Of a stretch of 64,000 bases of DNA, positions 24,861-34,065 are shown in pieces. The stretch is taken from contig NZ_JAHMHW010000008.1 in the NCBI RefSeq assembly GCF_020169515.1, forward strand, positions 1-64,000, read 5' to 3'. The position numbers and the translations under genes were made by a program. Source of the stretch: Paenibacillus vietnamensis (GTDB lineage Bacteria; Bacillota; Bacilli; Paenibacillales; Paenibacillaceae). The notes under the pieces were generated by a model. That model worked only from the letters and a program-made list of their open reading frames with translations. It did not search any database and was not told the DNA's origin. The stretch's first letter is position 1; every line of letters begins with the position of its first letter.

Positions 24861-26341
24861 AAAAGAAGACTGCGTATCCTGCAACGCTGCTGTGCGATTT
24901 TTATAAGGTAAGCCACAAAAACCAGTATCCGAAAGGAACGGAGCTCGTCTACTCGACCTGGACCGCACGGACCAGCCGCCTGGAGGGAGTGAATGAAGTC
25001 GTCGCCTTCGGCTTCCAGTCGTTTATCAAGCAGTATGTCATCGATTATTTCAACGAGCATTTTTTTGCCAGAAGCAGGGAGGAGGTAGCGGCCGAGTACA
25101 AACGGGTGCTGAAGTACGCGCTTGGGGAAGAGAACCCGGACGCCTCGCATATCGAAGAGTTGCATGATCTGGGTTACTTGCCGATCAAAATCAAGGCGGT
25201 CAAGGAAGGCACGTTAGTACCGGTCAGAGTGCCGATGCTGACGATCGAAAATACGAAGCCGGCCTTCTTCTGGCTGACGAATTACTTGGAGACGCTGATG
25301 TCGTGCCAGCTTTGGATGCCGGCAACGAGCGCGACGCTTGCTTTCGAGTACCGGAAGCTGCTTGAAGAATACGCGCTGAAAACAAACGGAGATGCGTCGA
25401 TCGTGCCTTTCCAGGGCCATGATTTCTCGATGCGCGGCATGGGCGCGCTGGAGGCGGCGCTCGGCAGCAGCGCGGGACATCTGCTTTCGTTTACGGGAAC
25501 CGATACGATACCGGCTATCCTTTACATGGAGAACTACTATAACGCCGATATGGAGAAGGAGCTTGTCGGCACGTCGATTCCGGCTACGGAGCACAGCGTC
25601 ATGTGCGCGCACGGCCGCGACGAGATGGCTTCGTACCGTTACCTGATCAAGGAGGTGTACCCGGACGGCTTTGTATCGATCGTATCGGATACGTGGGATT
25701 TGTGGACCGTGCTCGATGTGGTGATTCGCGGATTGAAGGAGGATATCTTAAGCAGGAACGGCAAGGTCGTCATCCGCCCGGACAGCGGCGATCCGGTGCG
25801 CATCATTTGCGGCGACCCGGACGGGGAGAGCGAATTCGAGCGCAAAGGCGTCATCGAGCTGCTCTGGGAGATTTTCGGCGGGACAGTGACGGAGAAGGGC
25901 TGCAAGCAGCTGGACAGCCACATCGGCGCGATTTACGGGGATGCGATTACGATCGCGCGCTGCCGCGAAATCTGCGAGCGGCTCGAGGCGAAGGGCTTCG
26001 CGTCGACCAATATGGTATACGGCATCGGCTCGTTCACTTACCAGTACAATACGCGGGATACGTTCGGCTTCGCGCTGAAGTCGACTTATACGGTCGTGAA
26101 CGGCGAGGAGAGGAAAATTTACAAGGACCCGAAAACGGACAACGGCGTCAAAAAATCGCAAACCGGTCTCGTGCTGGTGACGGAGCGGGACGGAAAGCTT
26201 GCTTTTACCGACGGTTTGAATGCGGCGGAATACGAGGAGCGCAAGGCGGAGGACCGGCTTGAGGTCGTTTACAAGGACGGGAAGTTGGCAAGGAATATGA
26301 CGCTGGCTGAGGTCAGGGCGAACTTATTAGGTTATTTATAA
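24857..26341 (+). CDS. nadV: Nicotinamide phosphoribosyltransferase (494 aa)
   Basis: A NAMPT/NadV-type enzyme that condenses nicotinamide with PRPP to form NMN. Recognisable motifs are DFYKVSHKNQYP near the N-terminus, TSIPATEHSVM (about residues 236-246), SDTWDLW and VIRPDSGDPVRI (about 304-315). The length is typical of NAMPT rather than of the shorter PncB nicotinate enzyme. It is the last gene of the operon, before a terminator. Confidence 0.93.
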   Translation: MKKKTAYPATLLCDFYKVSHKNQYPKGTELVYSTWTARTSRLEGVNEVVAFGFQSFIKQYVIDYFNEHFFARSREEVAAEYKRVLKYALGEENPDASHIEELHDLGYLPIKIKAVKEGTLVPVRVPMLTIENTKPAFFWLTNYLETLMSCQLWMPATSATLAFEYRKLLEEYALKTNGDASIVPFQGHDFSMRGMGALEAALGSSAGHLLSFTGTDTIPAILYMENYYNADMEKELVGTSIPATEHSVMCAHGRDEMASYRYLIKEVYPDGFVSIVSDTWDLWTVLDVVIRGLKEDILSRNGKVVIRPDSGDPVRIICGDPDGESEFERKGVIELLWEIFGGTVTEKGCKQLDSHIGAIYGDAITIARCREICERLEAKGFASTNMVYGIGSFTYQYNTRDTFGFALKSTYTVVNGEERKIYKDPKTDNGVKKSQTGLVLVTERDGKLAFTDGLNAAEYEERKAEDRLEVVYKDGKLARNMTLAEVRANLLGYL

Positions 26342-26367
26342 TAGAGCTGCTTGATTATAAAAAAGTG

Positions 26368-26412
26368 AAGCATCCAGCCAAAGGCGCATGCCTGCGGCGG
26401 GATGCTTTTTTG
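26368..26412 (+). terminator. Intrinsic terminator of the NAD salvage operon
   Basis: AAGCATCC and GGATGCTT close a stem with an inner GC-rich part, followed by six T residues. Confidence 0.88.
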
Positions 26413-26482
26413 CAATTAGGCGTTTGATCGCATCGGTTACAGGGTAAAAGGAAATAGTAGTTAGGGAAAGGAGGAGGCGCTC

Positions 26483-27292
26483 TTGAAACTAACGCCCGAA
26501 CAGCGGATTCAATTGCACGGCTTCAACAACTTGACGAAATCGCTCAGCTTCAATATGTACGACATTTGCTATACGAGAACGAGGGAAGAGCGGGAAGCGT
26601 ATATCGCTTACATAGACGAGCAGTACAATTCGGATCGGCTGACGAAAATATTGAGCACGGTATCCGATATTATCGGAGCGCATGTGCTTAATGTCGCCAA
26701 GCAGGATTATGTCCCGCAAGGGGCCAGCGTAACCCTGCTCGTCTCGGAGGGGCCGGTGGACGACGAGCCTACGGAGTCCTTTGAAGAGTCGCCGGGACCT
26801 TTGCCCGAATCGGTCGTCATGCATCTGAACACAAGCCATATTACCGTCCACACGTATCCGGAATATCATCCGGATGAAGGGATCAGCACGTTCCGGGCTG
26901 ACATCGATGTATCTACCTGCGGCGAGATTTCCCCGCTCAAGGCGCTCAACTACCTGATCCATTCGTTCGACACCGATATTATGACGCTGGATTACCGGGT
27001 GCGCGGCTTTACGCGGGATATTAAAGGCCATAAGCTGTTCATCGATCATGATATCAATTCGATTCAGAACTACATTCCGAAGGAAGAAGCTTCACTCTAC
27101 GATATGATCGACGTCAACATCTATCAGGAAAATGTGTTCCACACCAAATGCAAGCTCAAGCAGTTCGATCTGAACAATTACTTGTTCGGCTACACGAAGG
27201 ACAAGCTGTCCCCGCGCGAGCAGGAGAAGATCACAAGCCGGTTGAAAACCGAGATGGATGAGATCTTTTACGGAAAAAATATAAGGAGCTGA
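26483..27292 (+). CDS. speD: S-adenosylmethionine decarboxylase proenzyme (269 aa)
   Basis: A class 1A (E. coli-type) AdoMet decarboxylase that supplies aminopropyl groups for spermidine. The self-cleavage site is at Ser118 in [13 protein letters not shown], whose serine becomes the pyruvoyl cofactor; His123 and Cys146 (STCGEISP) fit the family catalytic residues. It starts at TTG with AAAGGAGGAGG 5 nt upstream, an unusually strong site that compensates the weak start. No spermidine synthase gene is adjacent. An SDR gene follows after only five bases. Confidence 0.93.
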   Translation: MKLTPEQRIQLHGFNNLTKSLSFNMYDICYTRTREEREAYIAYIDEQYNSDRLTKILSTVSDIIGAHVLNVAKQDYVPQGASVTLLVSEGPVDDEPTESFEESPGPLPESVVMHLNTSHITVHTYPEYHPDEGISTFRADIDVSTCGEISPLKALNYLIHSFDTDIMTLDYRVRGFTRDIKGHKLFIDHDINSIQNYIPKEEASLYDMIDVNIYQENVFHTKCKLKQFDLNNYLFGYTKDKLSPREQEKITSRLKTEMDEIFYGKNIRS

Positions 27293-27297
27293 TCACT

Positions 27298-28167
27298 ATG
27301 TCCAATTCCGGAACCGAGAAGCAGGTAAACCCGCCGCAGCACCAGAACCGCCAGCCCGGCATCGAATCGGAAATGCATCCGCTGCCGGTCTATGAGTCGG
27401 ATACGTACAAGGCGGCAGGCAAGCTGAAAGGAAAAACAGCCATCATTACGGGAGGCGACAGCGGCATCGGACGTGCGGTGGCGGTCGCTTACGCGAAGGA
27501 AGGCGCCGATGTGGCGGTCGTTTATTTGAACGAGCACGAGGACGCGAAGGCGACGAAGGCGGCCGTGGAAAAAGCGGGCGTCAGGTGCCTGCTCATCGCC
27601 GGCGACGTCGGGGACGAAGCGTTCTGCAAAAGCGTCGTCGACCAGACGGTCAAGGAATTCGGCAAGCTGGATATTCTGGTCAACAATGCCGCCGAGCAGC
27701 ATGTTCAGAAAAAGCTGGAGGACATTACTTCCGAGCAGCTGATCAAAACCTTTACGACGAACGTGTTCAGTATGTTCTATCTGACGATTGTCGCGCTGCC
27801 GCATTTAAAGGCTTCCGGCGCGATCATCAACACGGCTTCGATCACGGCGTACCGCGGCAACCCGCAGCTGATCGATTATTCGGCGACAAAAGGGGCCATC
27901 GTATCGTTCACCCGCGCGCTTGCCGTCAATGTGGCCGGTCAGGGCATCCGGGTCAACGGCGTGGCGCCGGGACCGATCTGGACGCCGCTCATCCCGTCCA
28001 CCTTCCCGGAGCAGGACGTGGCGGCCTTCGGCTCCGATACGCCGATGAAGCGACCGGGCCAGCCGCATGAGCTGGCGGCCGCCTACGTCTATCTGGCAAG
28101 CGAAGATTCAAGCTACATGACTGGCCAGTTCCTTCATATTAACGGCGGAGAAGTCGTAAACGGCTGA
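27298..28167 (+). CDS. SDR family oxidoreductase, general-stress type (289 aa)
   Basis: A classical/extended short-chain dehydrogenase with an extra 40-residue N-terminus. The cofactor motif is TGGDSGIGRAVA (about residues 51-62), followed by NNAA, the catalytic Ser in NTASITAY, and YSATK (Tyr and Lys). The proline-rich N-terminus and the GGDSGIGRA motif match the B. subtilis YdaD/YhdF/YhxC group of general stress dehydrogenases. Its substrate is unknown. It is probably co-transcribed with speD and converges with the next gene. Confidence 0.9.
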   Translation: MSNSGTEKQVNPPQHQNRQPGIESEMHPLPVYESDTYKAAGKLKGKTAIITGGDSGIGRAVAVAYAKEGADVAVVYLNEHEDAKATKAAVEKAGVRCLLIAGDVGDEAFCKSVVDQTVKEFGKLDILVNNAAEQHVQKKLEDITSEQLIKTFTTNVFSMFYLTIVALPHLKASGAIINTASITAYRGNPQLIDYSATKGAIVSFTRALAVNVAGQGIRVNGVAPGPIWTPLIPSTFPEQDVAAFGSDTPMKRPGQPHELAAAYVYLASEDSSYMTGQFLHINGGEVVNG

Positions 28168-28173
28168 TCCGCG

Positions 28174-29058
28174 TTATAGAAAGCCATGCTGCTTCGCATA
28201 TTTTCCCCAGTGCGGCCGATTGCCGTCGACATCGGCGAAGCCGAATTCGTCGGACAGCTGCCAGCTGGAGAACACAAGTCCCGATCTGTCCATCAGGTCG
28301 GGACTTGCCGCGAGCGCGGCGATTCCGCGGCCGACGAAAAATGGCGTCTCCGACTCACCGAAATGCTCGGCATGCGGCCTGCCGCCGTTCACCGCATCCC
28401 GCCAATTGGCCTCGCTTACGCCGTAATACTCGAGCATCTCCTCCGAACGTAGAAAACCCGGCGTGACCGCAACCGCCGACACGCCGAACGGCTTAAGATC
28501 GGCGGACATGGCGGCGGCGAGATGGATCGGCGAAATTTTGGCCAGACTGTAAAATAAGCTGCCGCGGTACCGGTAATCGATTCCGTCCGTTACCTCGATA
28601 ATCAGGCCGCTTCCCCGCTCGACCATCAGCGGCGCCCCGTAATGGCTCGTAATCAGATGCGCCTTCACCGCGCGTTCTTGCATAAGCAGCCCCTTGGAGA
28701 GCGAATGCTCCCAGAAGGGCTTATCCCACTCCGTCAGCTTCTCGCCGCCCCAAATATTGTTCACGAGAATGTCCAAGCGCCCGTTCTGCTCCTCCTTGAT
28801 TCGTTCGAACAAAGCCTTAACGTCCGCTTCCGACGTATGGTCGGCTCTGACCGCAATGCCCCGGCCTCCCAAGGAATCGACCAGTTCCGCCGTCTCCTCG
28901 ATCGTCTCGGCCCTGTTCAGGTCGGAGGCCTGACCCCGCACGCTCCTTCCCGTGCAATAGACCGTTGCGCCCGCTTCCCCCAGGCTTGCCGCAATTCCGC
29001 GCCCCGCGCCCCGCGTTGCACCGGCTACGACCGCGATTTTCCCTTTCAATGGCAGCAT
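28174..29058 (-). CDS. SDR family oxidoreductase, DHRS1-like (294 aa)
   Basis: A short-chain dehydrogenase with GATRGAGRGIA (residues about 13-23) for NAD(P) binding, NNIW in place of the usual NNAG, and the catalytic YSLAK. The length and the W-rich insert (NNIWGGEKLTEWDKPFWEH) match the DHRS1-like subgroup. It is divergent from the WYL regulator, with about 115 bp between starts, so it is a plausible regulatory target. Substrate not predictable. Confidence 0.9.
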   Translation of the reverse strand: MLPLKGKIAVVAGATRGAGRGIAASLGEAGATVYCTGRSVRGQASDLNRAETIEETAELVDSLGGRGIAVRADHTSEADVKALFERIKEEQNGRLDILVNNIWGGEKLTEWDKPFWEHSLSKGLLMQERAVKAHLITSHYGAPLMVERGSGLIIEVTDGIDYRYRGSLFYSLAKISPIHLAAAMSADLKPFGVSAVAVTPGFLRSEEMLEYYGVSEANWRDAVNGGRPHAEHFGESETPFFVGRGIAALAASPDLMDRSGLVFSSWQLSDEFGFADVDGNRPHWGKYAKQHGFL

Positions 29059-29174
29059 ATGACCACTCCGTTTCCTCGTTATCGTTTACTCTTCGTCAGT
29101 GTAGCAAAGGATATACGTCATCCTCTGTCATATATAAATGGTACAATGAGAAAAAAAGCGAAGGAGTTGGCGAG

Positions 29175-30128
29175 ATGCGCGCAAGCCGGCTGATGGCGAT
29201 CGTACTGCTGCTGCAAAACCGCGGAAAGCTGTCCGCGAAGGAGCTGGCACAGCGGCTGGAGGTATCGGAGCGAACGGTCGTCCGGGATATGGAAGCGTTA
29301 AGCGGAGCGGGCATCCCGGTCTACGCGGAGCGGGGAGCCCAGGGAGGCTGGAGGCTGTCGGAGGGCTACCGGACCCAGCTGACCGGAATGAAGCCGGAGG
29401 AGCTGGCTGCGGTGATCGTGGCTGCACACGGCGAGTTGCTGAGCGATCTGGGCATTGCCGGACATTTCGAGGCTGGAGTGCAGAAGCTGATCGCAGCCTC
29501 GCCTGCGGAAGCAAGCCTCAGCGCGGCCGCCGCGCGGCAAAAAATCCATATCGACGGAGCGGGCTGGCATCAGGCCGCCGAGCAACAGCCGCTGCTGCCG
29601 GCGGTTCAGGAGGCGGTATGGGAAAGCCGCAAGCTCCTGCTTCGGTATGCGCGGGAGGAGGGGATCGCCGAGCGCATCGTTCATCCGCTCGGGCTGGTGG
29701 CCAAGCGCAGCGTGTGGTATCTGGTCGCCGAGACGGAGGACGGGTTGCGGACGTTCCGGATTTCCAGGCTGCTTGCCGCGGACCGGCTGGAGGAGACGTT
29801 CGAGCGTCCGGCACAGTTCGAGCTGGCAGCCTTCTGGGAGCAGTCGGTCGGGGATTTCAAGCGTCGTCTGCCGAGCTATCCGGCCAAGGTGCTGCTGTCG
29901 GCAGAGGCGGCGGGGCGGCTGGAAAGGGAGCGCTACGTCAAGACGATCTCGGCTGAGGAGACCGGCGACGGCCGGCTGAGAGCCGAGCTCGAATTTCAGA
30001 CGCTGGCTTCCGCTTGTGAAATTGTCCTGAGCTTCGGCCCGCGCATGGAGGTGCTGGAGCCGTCGGAGCTGCGGGAGAGGGTGGCCGCGGAACTAAAGGC
30101 TGCTTTTGGATTATATCGGGAGGACTAA
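29175..30128 (+). CDS. YafY-type HTH/WYL transcriptional regulator (317 aa)
   Basis: An N-terminal DeoR/HTH_11 winged helix (LSAKELAQRLEVSERTVVRDM, about residues 19-39), a WYL ligand-sensing domain (about 135-215, with the RIVHPLGLVAKRSVWYLVAE strand) and the WCX C-terminal extension. The ATG at 29175 has AAGGAG 8 nt upstream; longer frames start inside the divergent SDR gene. TACAAT about 30 nt before the start is a likely -10 box. The divergent layout suggests control of the SDR gene. Confidence 0.88.
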   Translation: MRASRLMAIVLLLQNRGKLSAKELAQRLEVSERTVVRDMEALSGAGIPVYAERGAQGGWRLSEGYRTQLTGMKPEELAAVIVAAHGELLSDLGIAGHFEAGVQKLIAASPAEASLSAAAARQKIHIDGAGWHQAAEQQPLLPAVQEAVWESRKLLLRYAREEGIAERIVHPLGLVAKRSVWYLVAETEDGLRTFRISRLLAADRLEETFERPAQFELAAFWEQSVGDFKRRLPSYPAKVLLSAEAAGRLERERYVKTISAEETGDGRLRAELEFQTLASACEIVLSFGPRMEVLEPSELRERVAAELKAAFGLYRED

Positions 30129-30201
30129 GTCTTCGGATCCTCAGAGCTAATTCTCTTTCTTTTGGCCTGATGCCAAAGTCATGTATATTTCGTGAAAATG
30201 G

Positions 30202-30230
30202 TTGAATTTAGAAATGGAAAATAGTAGAAT
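30202..30230 (+). promoter_or_regulatory. Promoter of the riboswitch-controlled operon
   Basis: TTGAAT (30202-30207), a 17-nt spacer and TAGAAT (30225-30230) lie about 60 nt before the aptamer. The transcript would start near 30237. Confidence 0.6.
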
Positions 30231-30289
30231 TACTCTATCGCTTTCATGAGTTGAAAATCGTTTACAGAGAATGAAGCCATTGCATAACG

Positions 30290-30380
30290 AATTGAATATC
30301 GGCAACCCCATCGAAAGGTGGCTACGCAAAGCTATAGGGACTACTTCTTAAACAGAAATGTCAGCCAGTTGCATATGGAT
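30290..30380 (+). promoter_or_regulatory. Cyclic-di-GMP-I (GEMM-I) riboswitch aptamer
   Basis: The sequence GGCAAC at 30301, the stem CCATC-GAAA-GGTGG (30308-30321) with its GAAA tetraloop, the invariant core ACGCAAAGC (30324-30332), CTATAGGGACT, a variable hairpin and the closing GCCAGTTGC (30364-30372) reproduce the GEMM-I layout in order. The GAAA loop and GCAAAGC core form the tetraloop-receptor contact and ligand pocket in known structures. A terminator follows at 30390. Residues 30328-30338 of the core can pair with the terminator's left arm (30395-30405) over 11 bp with one wobble, so the aptamer and antiterminator exclude each other. This predicts that c-di-GMP binding favours termination. 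Confidence 0.92.
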
Positions 30381-30389
30381 CAGCACACG

Positions 30390-30426
30390 GGATACCTATG
30401 GCTTTAGGCCGGTATGCCTTTTTTTA
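30390..30426 (+). terminator. Riboswitch expression-platform terminator
   Basis: GGATACC..GGCT and GGCC..GGTATGCC fold into a stem with a small bulge, followed by a T-rich tract of about seven bases. It lies between the aptamer and the decarboxylase gene, 66 nt before the start codon. Confidence 0.82.
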
Positions 30427-30491
30427 TGCTCATTTTCCGGATTCTTTACTATGGGGCGGGACTAGAAATCATAGAGAAAGAGGGAGAAATG

Positions 30492-32180
30492 ATGGAGAGC
30501 ATGAGAGAGACCGGCCTAAAAGGCTTATTCCCCAGCGATGACGGAAATGCGGAGCAGCGCGAGCATTTGCTAGGACTAATCGGCCAAATCGTGAGCGGGG
30601 TCGACGAGTTAAAGGATCCCGAATCGGTCTTTCTTAAAGGGACGAAGGAGCGGGGAGCTTCCTTCTATCGCGACCTGGTTCAGAGCAGCCTCATTCCGGC
30701 GCAGGGCCGGCCGATGTCCGAGGTGAGCGGGGAACTGCTGAAGCTGCTTCACGCCCACCCGTATCACACGAAATATTTTCTGACCAATATTCTTCCGATG
30801 GCAAGCATTCCCGGCATTCTGGGCATGATCGCCGCTTTTATGGTCAACGGCAACAATTTGTGGGACGTATACGGCCCGGCCGGCGCCGAAGCCGAGGTGC
30901 GGGTCGTCTCGATGATGTCGAAGCTGGTCGGCTATGATGCGGATGCAAGCGGCGGGTATACGACCTGGGGAGGCCAGGGCGCCATCTTCACGGGCTTGCG
31001 CCTTGCGATCCAATCGTTCGTACCGGAGGCATCGAAGAACGGAGTTCCCGGCAATTTGTACGCCTTCTGCTCCGAGGCCGCGCATTACAGCCTCTACAAA
31101 TCGATGGAAGCGACCGGTCTTGGCAGCGGCAATCTGGTCAAGGTTAAAACCCGTGCGGACAGCTCGATGGATACGGCGGATTTAAGAGAGAAGATGGAAA
31201 TGGTGCTGCAAAACGGAGGCGTTCCGATCTACGTGGTCGCCACGACCGGCACGACCGATGCGATGGGCATCGACAGCTTGGACGAAGTGTACGGGACGGT
31301 CCTGTCGCTTGCCGAGAAATCCGGCCTGCCGCGTGCCCGTATTCATGCCGATTCTGCGCTGGGCGGATTTTTTGCCTTCTTTAACGATTACGACTTTGTC
31401 CGCAATCCGCTCTCCTTCAGCGCGGAGGTGTCAGCCTCCCTTCAAGCGATTCGGAGCCGCATGAAATATTTGCATTTGGCGGACTCGCTTTGCTTTGATT
31501 TTCAGAAGCTGGGCCAAACGCCGTATTCGACGAGCTTGTTCCTAGTGAAGCAGGCAGCGGACTTGAAGCTTCTTGATCTGGAGCCGGACGAGACGCCGTA
31601 CGTCGGCCACCGGGGCTACGGGCAGTACCATACCAGCTATACCTTGGAATGCTCCCGAATGGGCAGCTCGATCAGCATTTACAGCGCTTTGCTGGCTTTC
31701 GGCACGGAAGGTTACCAGAGGCTGCTCGGCCAATTCGTGGAAGTGAACGAAGCGTTCAGACGTGTCTTGGCAAAAGAAATTCCGGAAGCCGTTATCGTGA
31801 ATCCCGACAATCCCGGCATTATTACACTTTTTAGAATTTATGAAGGCGGCCGGAACGACTTTGCCAAGGAGCTCGGCGGACGGCTGTCCCGTGAAACGAT
31901 CGACCGGACGAACCGGTTAAACGAAATGCTGTTCGAAATACTCGGCAGGGACCGGGCGGAGATGTTTTTCGGCGATACCAAGAAGCATCTGTACGTGCCG
32001 GCGTCGGACGGCGGAAGGCTGGCGCTGTATGCGTCCAAGCTGTTTGTAATTTCGCCGTTCACCCGGGCCGGGGACGTAGAGAGCATCGTCAGCTATTTAA
32101 AGGAAAGAGTACAGGAAACGTACGCGGCCTATCGCCGCATGACATCAGGAGGACTCGTCAATGAAGAAGTCTATCTTTAA
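30492..32180 (+). CDS. PLP-dependent group II amino acid decarboxylase (562 aa)
   Basis: A cytoplasmic pyridoxal-phosphate enzyme of the glutamate/aromatic amino acid decarboxylase family. The substrate-side histidine segment is [12 protein letters not shown], the PLP-phosphate and ring contacts are in ATTGTTDAM and HADSALGG, and the Schiff-base lysine is Lys339 in FDFQKLGQT. The product amine is unknown. AGAGGGAG lies 5 nt before the chosen ATG; an ATG three bases upstream is equally possible, and a far-upstream ATG would start inside the riboswitch terminator. The gene follows the c-di-GMP riboswitch and overlaps the chemoreceptor gene by 20 nt. Confidence 0.85.
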   Translation: MESMRETGLKGLFPSDDGNAEQREHLLGLIGQIVSGVDELKDPESVFLKGTKERGASFYRDLVQSSLIPAQGRPMSEVSGELLKLLHAHPYHTKYFLTNILPMASIPGILGMIAAFMVNGNNLWDVYGPAGAEAEVRVVSMMSKLVGYDADASGGYTTWGGQGAIFTGLRLAIQSFVPEASKNGVPGNLYAFCSEAAHYSLYKSMEATGLGSGNLVKVKTRADSSMDTADLREKMEMVLQNGGVPIYVVATTGTTDAMGIDSLDEVYGTVLSLAEKSGLPRARIHADSALGGFFAFFNDYDFVRNPLSFSAEVSASLQAIRSRMKYLHLADSLCFDFQKLGQTPYSTSLFLVKQAADLKLLDLEPDETPYVGHRGYGQYHTSYTLECSRMGSSISIYSALLAFGTEGYQRLLGQFVEVNEAFRRVLAKEIPEAVIVNPDNPGIITLFRIYEGGRNDFAKELGGRLSRETIDRTNRLNEMLFEILGRDRAEMFFGDTKKHLYVPASDGGRLALYASKLFVISPFTRAGDVESIVSYLKERVQETYAAYRRMTSGGLVNEEVYL

Positions 32181-33888
32181 TTTCAAATGGCTCCGGGAGC
32201 ATCTGTCCGTCAAAATTGCGTTCAGCATCTTCCTGCTGCAGCTCGTCACCTGTCTAGCGTTCGCGGCCTCGGGTTATCTGTCGCAGCAGAACCTGTCAGA
32301 CAAGCTGCTCGAGCAGTTCGACAAACGGCTCCAGACCGAAATCCAGATCGCGGCGTCCAAGCTGGCGGACATTCCCGGTTCGGATAAAGAACTGACGAGC
32401 ACAGAGGATCCGAATTATCGGATCATCAAGAAAGAGCTTGAATCGATAAAGGCGTCGCACAGCCTGGAGAACATCTACATTTTGTCGGGCAGCCAAAATA
32501 ACGAGCGCATTCTGGTCCTCTCCGATGTGCCGGAAGATTTCGGAACCCCGTATCCGTTTACGGAGGAGATGAGGGAAGCCGTAAGCTCCGGCAAAACGAT
32601 GCTCAGCCCGATCTATGAGGATGAATACGGAACGCATAAATCGGTGTTCGTGCCCCTCTCGAACGAAAAAGGCGAAAGATACGGCATTCTCGGCATCGAT
32701 CTGGACGCATCCGTCGTGCCGGACACGGCGGCCGTCTCCCAATACACCACGATTATTATTTCGCTGATTGTGCTCGTCATCGGTACGGTCATGGGAATCT
32801 TCTTCGGCCGGTTCGTGACGAATCCGCTCCGGAAGCTGATGGATGCCGCGGACAAAATTGCCTTAGGGGACATGCAGGCCCAGATCGGCGTACGGAGCAA
32901 GGACGAAATCGGCAAGCTGGCCGTGTCGTTCGGCGTCATGATTCAGAACTTGAAGTCTCTGATCCAGCAGGTTACGAATTCCTCGGCGCTCATTGCGGAG
33001 ACGAGCGTCCATCTGCGGCAATCCGTGAACGAGACCGCGAACAGCGCGCAGCAGGTTGCGGATTCGACGAACCGCATGAACGATGGCATTAACGATATCG
33101 TAGAGAGCGTATCGAGGAGCAACTATAACATTTCGGATATCGATACGGAAATCAAGGATGTGACGGACGGGATGACAAATATCCAGCATATCACGTCACA
33201 GGTCCACTCCGAATCGGATCAGGGCCAGCAGCTGGTCGAGAGCACGCTGCGGCAGATGGACGTCATCAAGCAGGCGATGCTCCATTCCCGGGAGGCTGCG
33301 GCCGCGCTCGGCGACCGGTCGCAGGAGATCAGCGAGATTATCAGCATTATTTCAGAAATATCGAATCAGACGAACCTGTTGGCGTTAAACGCTTCGATCG
33401 AGGCTGCCCGCGTCGGGGAGCTCGGCAGAGGGTTTGCCGTCGTAGCCGGGGAAGTGAAAAAGCTGGCCGCCCAGTCGGCGCAGGCCGCTTTGTCCGTCAG
33501 CGAGCTTATTTCCAGCACGCAAGCTAACAGCCAATTGGTTATCGAACGGATTGCGGAAGGCAATGATGCGGTCGAGCAGGGGCATTCGCTGATTACGGGC
33601 ACGTATGAAAATTTCAAAGGCATTTACAGCGGAGTAACCGTATTCTCCGAGCATGCGGCGCAAATCCGTCAGGCTCTGGTTAAGGTGGACGATTCCTTCG
33701 GCGATATTACGGGGGCGATGCAGCAAATTTCCGGCATTACGCAGGAGCAGGCCGCCGGCACGGAGCAGGTTGCGGCCGCAGCTCAGCAGCAAAGCGCATC
33801 GATGCAGGAGATTTCGGCGGCGATCGAGCAGCTTTCCGCGTTATCGGTCGACCTACAGCAATCGGTCAAACATTTTAAAATCGCATAA
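32161..33888 (+). CDS. Methyl-accepting chemotaxis protein (575 aa)
   Basis: A transmembrane chemoreceptor. It has one membrane helix at about 19-41, an extracellular sensing domain of about 150 residues (Cache-like, inference), a second helix at about 195-217, a HAMP domain (218-270) and a signalling domain whose hairpin tip holds [20 protein letters not shown]. The tip shows VGELGRG where most receptors have AGEHGRG. The start overlaps the decarboxylase end, with AGGAGG 8 nt upstream, so it is translationally coupled and under the same riboswitch. It may sense the substrate or product of the decarboxylase (inference). Confidence 0.93.
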   Translation: MKKSIFNFKWLREHLSVKIAFSIFLLQLVTCLAFAASGYLSQQNLSDKLLEQFDKRLQTEIQIAASKLADIPGSDKELTSTEDPNYRIIKKELESIKASHSLENIYILSGSQNNERILVLSDVPEDFGTPYPFTEEMREAVSSGKTMLSPIYEDEYGTHKSVFVPLSNEKGERYGILGIDLDASVVPDTAAVSQYTTIIISLIVLVIGTVMGIFFGRFVTNPLRKLMDAADKIALGDMQAQIGVRSKDEIGKLAVSFGVMIQNLKSLIQQVTNSSALIAETSVHLRQSVNETANSAQQVADSTNRMNDGINDIVESVSRSNYNISDIDTEIKDVTDGMTNIQHITSQVHSESDQGQQLVESTLRQMDVIKQAMLHSREAAAALGDRSQEISEIISIISEISNQTNLLALNASIEAARVGELGRGFAVVAGEVKKLAAQSAQAALSVSELISSTQANSQLVIERIAEGNDAVEQGHSLITGTYENFKGIYSGVTVFSEHAAQIRQALVKVDDSFGDITGAMQQISGITQEQAAGTEQVAAAAQQQSASMQEISAAIEQLSALSVDLQQSVKHFKIA

Positions 33889-33899
33889 AGCTTACGGCA

Positions 33900-33943
33900 G
33901 CGGCCGTCCAAGGTTCAATTGACAAGAACCCGGGCGGCCGTTT
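33900..33943 (+). terminator. Hairpin terminator after the chemoreceptor gene
   Basis: CGGCCG.CC and GG.CGGCCG form the outer stem and GGTTC/GAACC the inner stem; a short T tract (TTTCACGTTT) follows, so strength is moderate. Confidence 0.65.
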
Positions 33944-33978
33944 CACGTTTGGCCCTCTATTCGCCGTGAAGGAAACGA

Positions 33979-34009
33979 TTTGACTAGGGGCTTATCCATT
34001 CGATACAAT
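33979..34009 (+). promoter_or_regulatory. Probable promoter of the aminopeptidase gene
   Basis: TTGACT (33979-33984) and TACAAT (34004-34009) with a long 19-nt spacer. Confidence 0.5.
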
Positions 34010-34065
34010 GCAAGCTATAACGGGCATTTAGACAGCCCTGTTGCCAATGAAGGGAGCGGCGGTTC

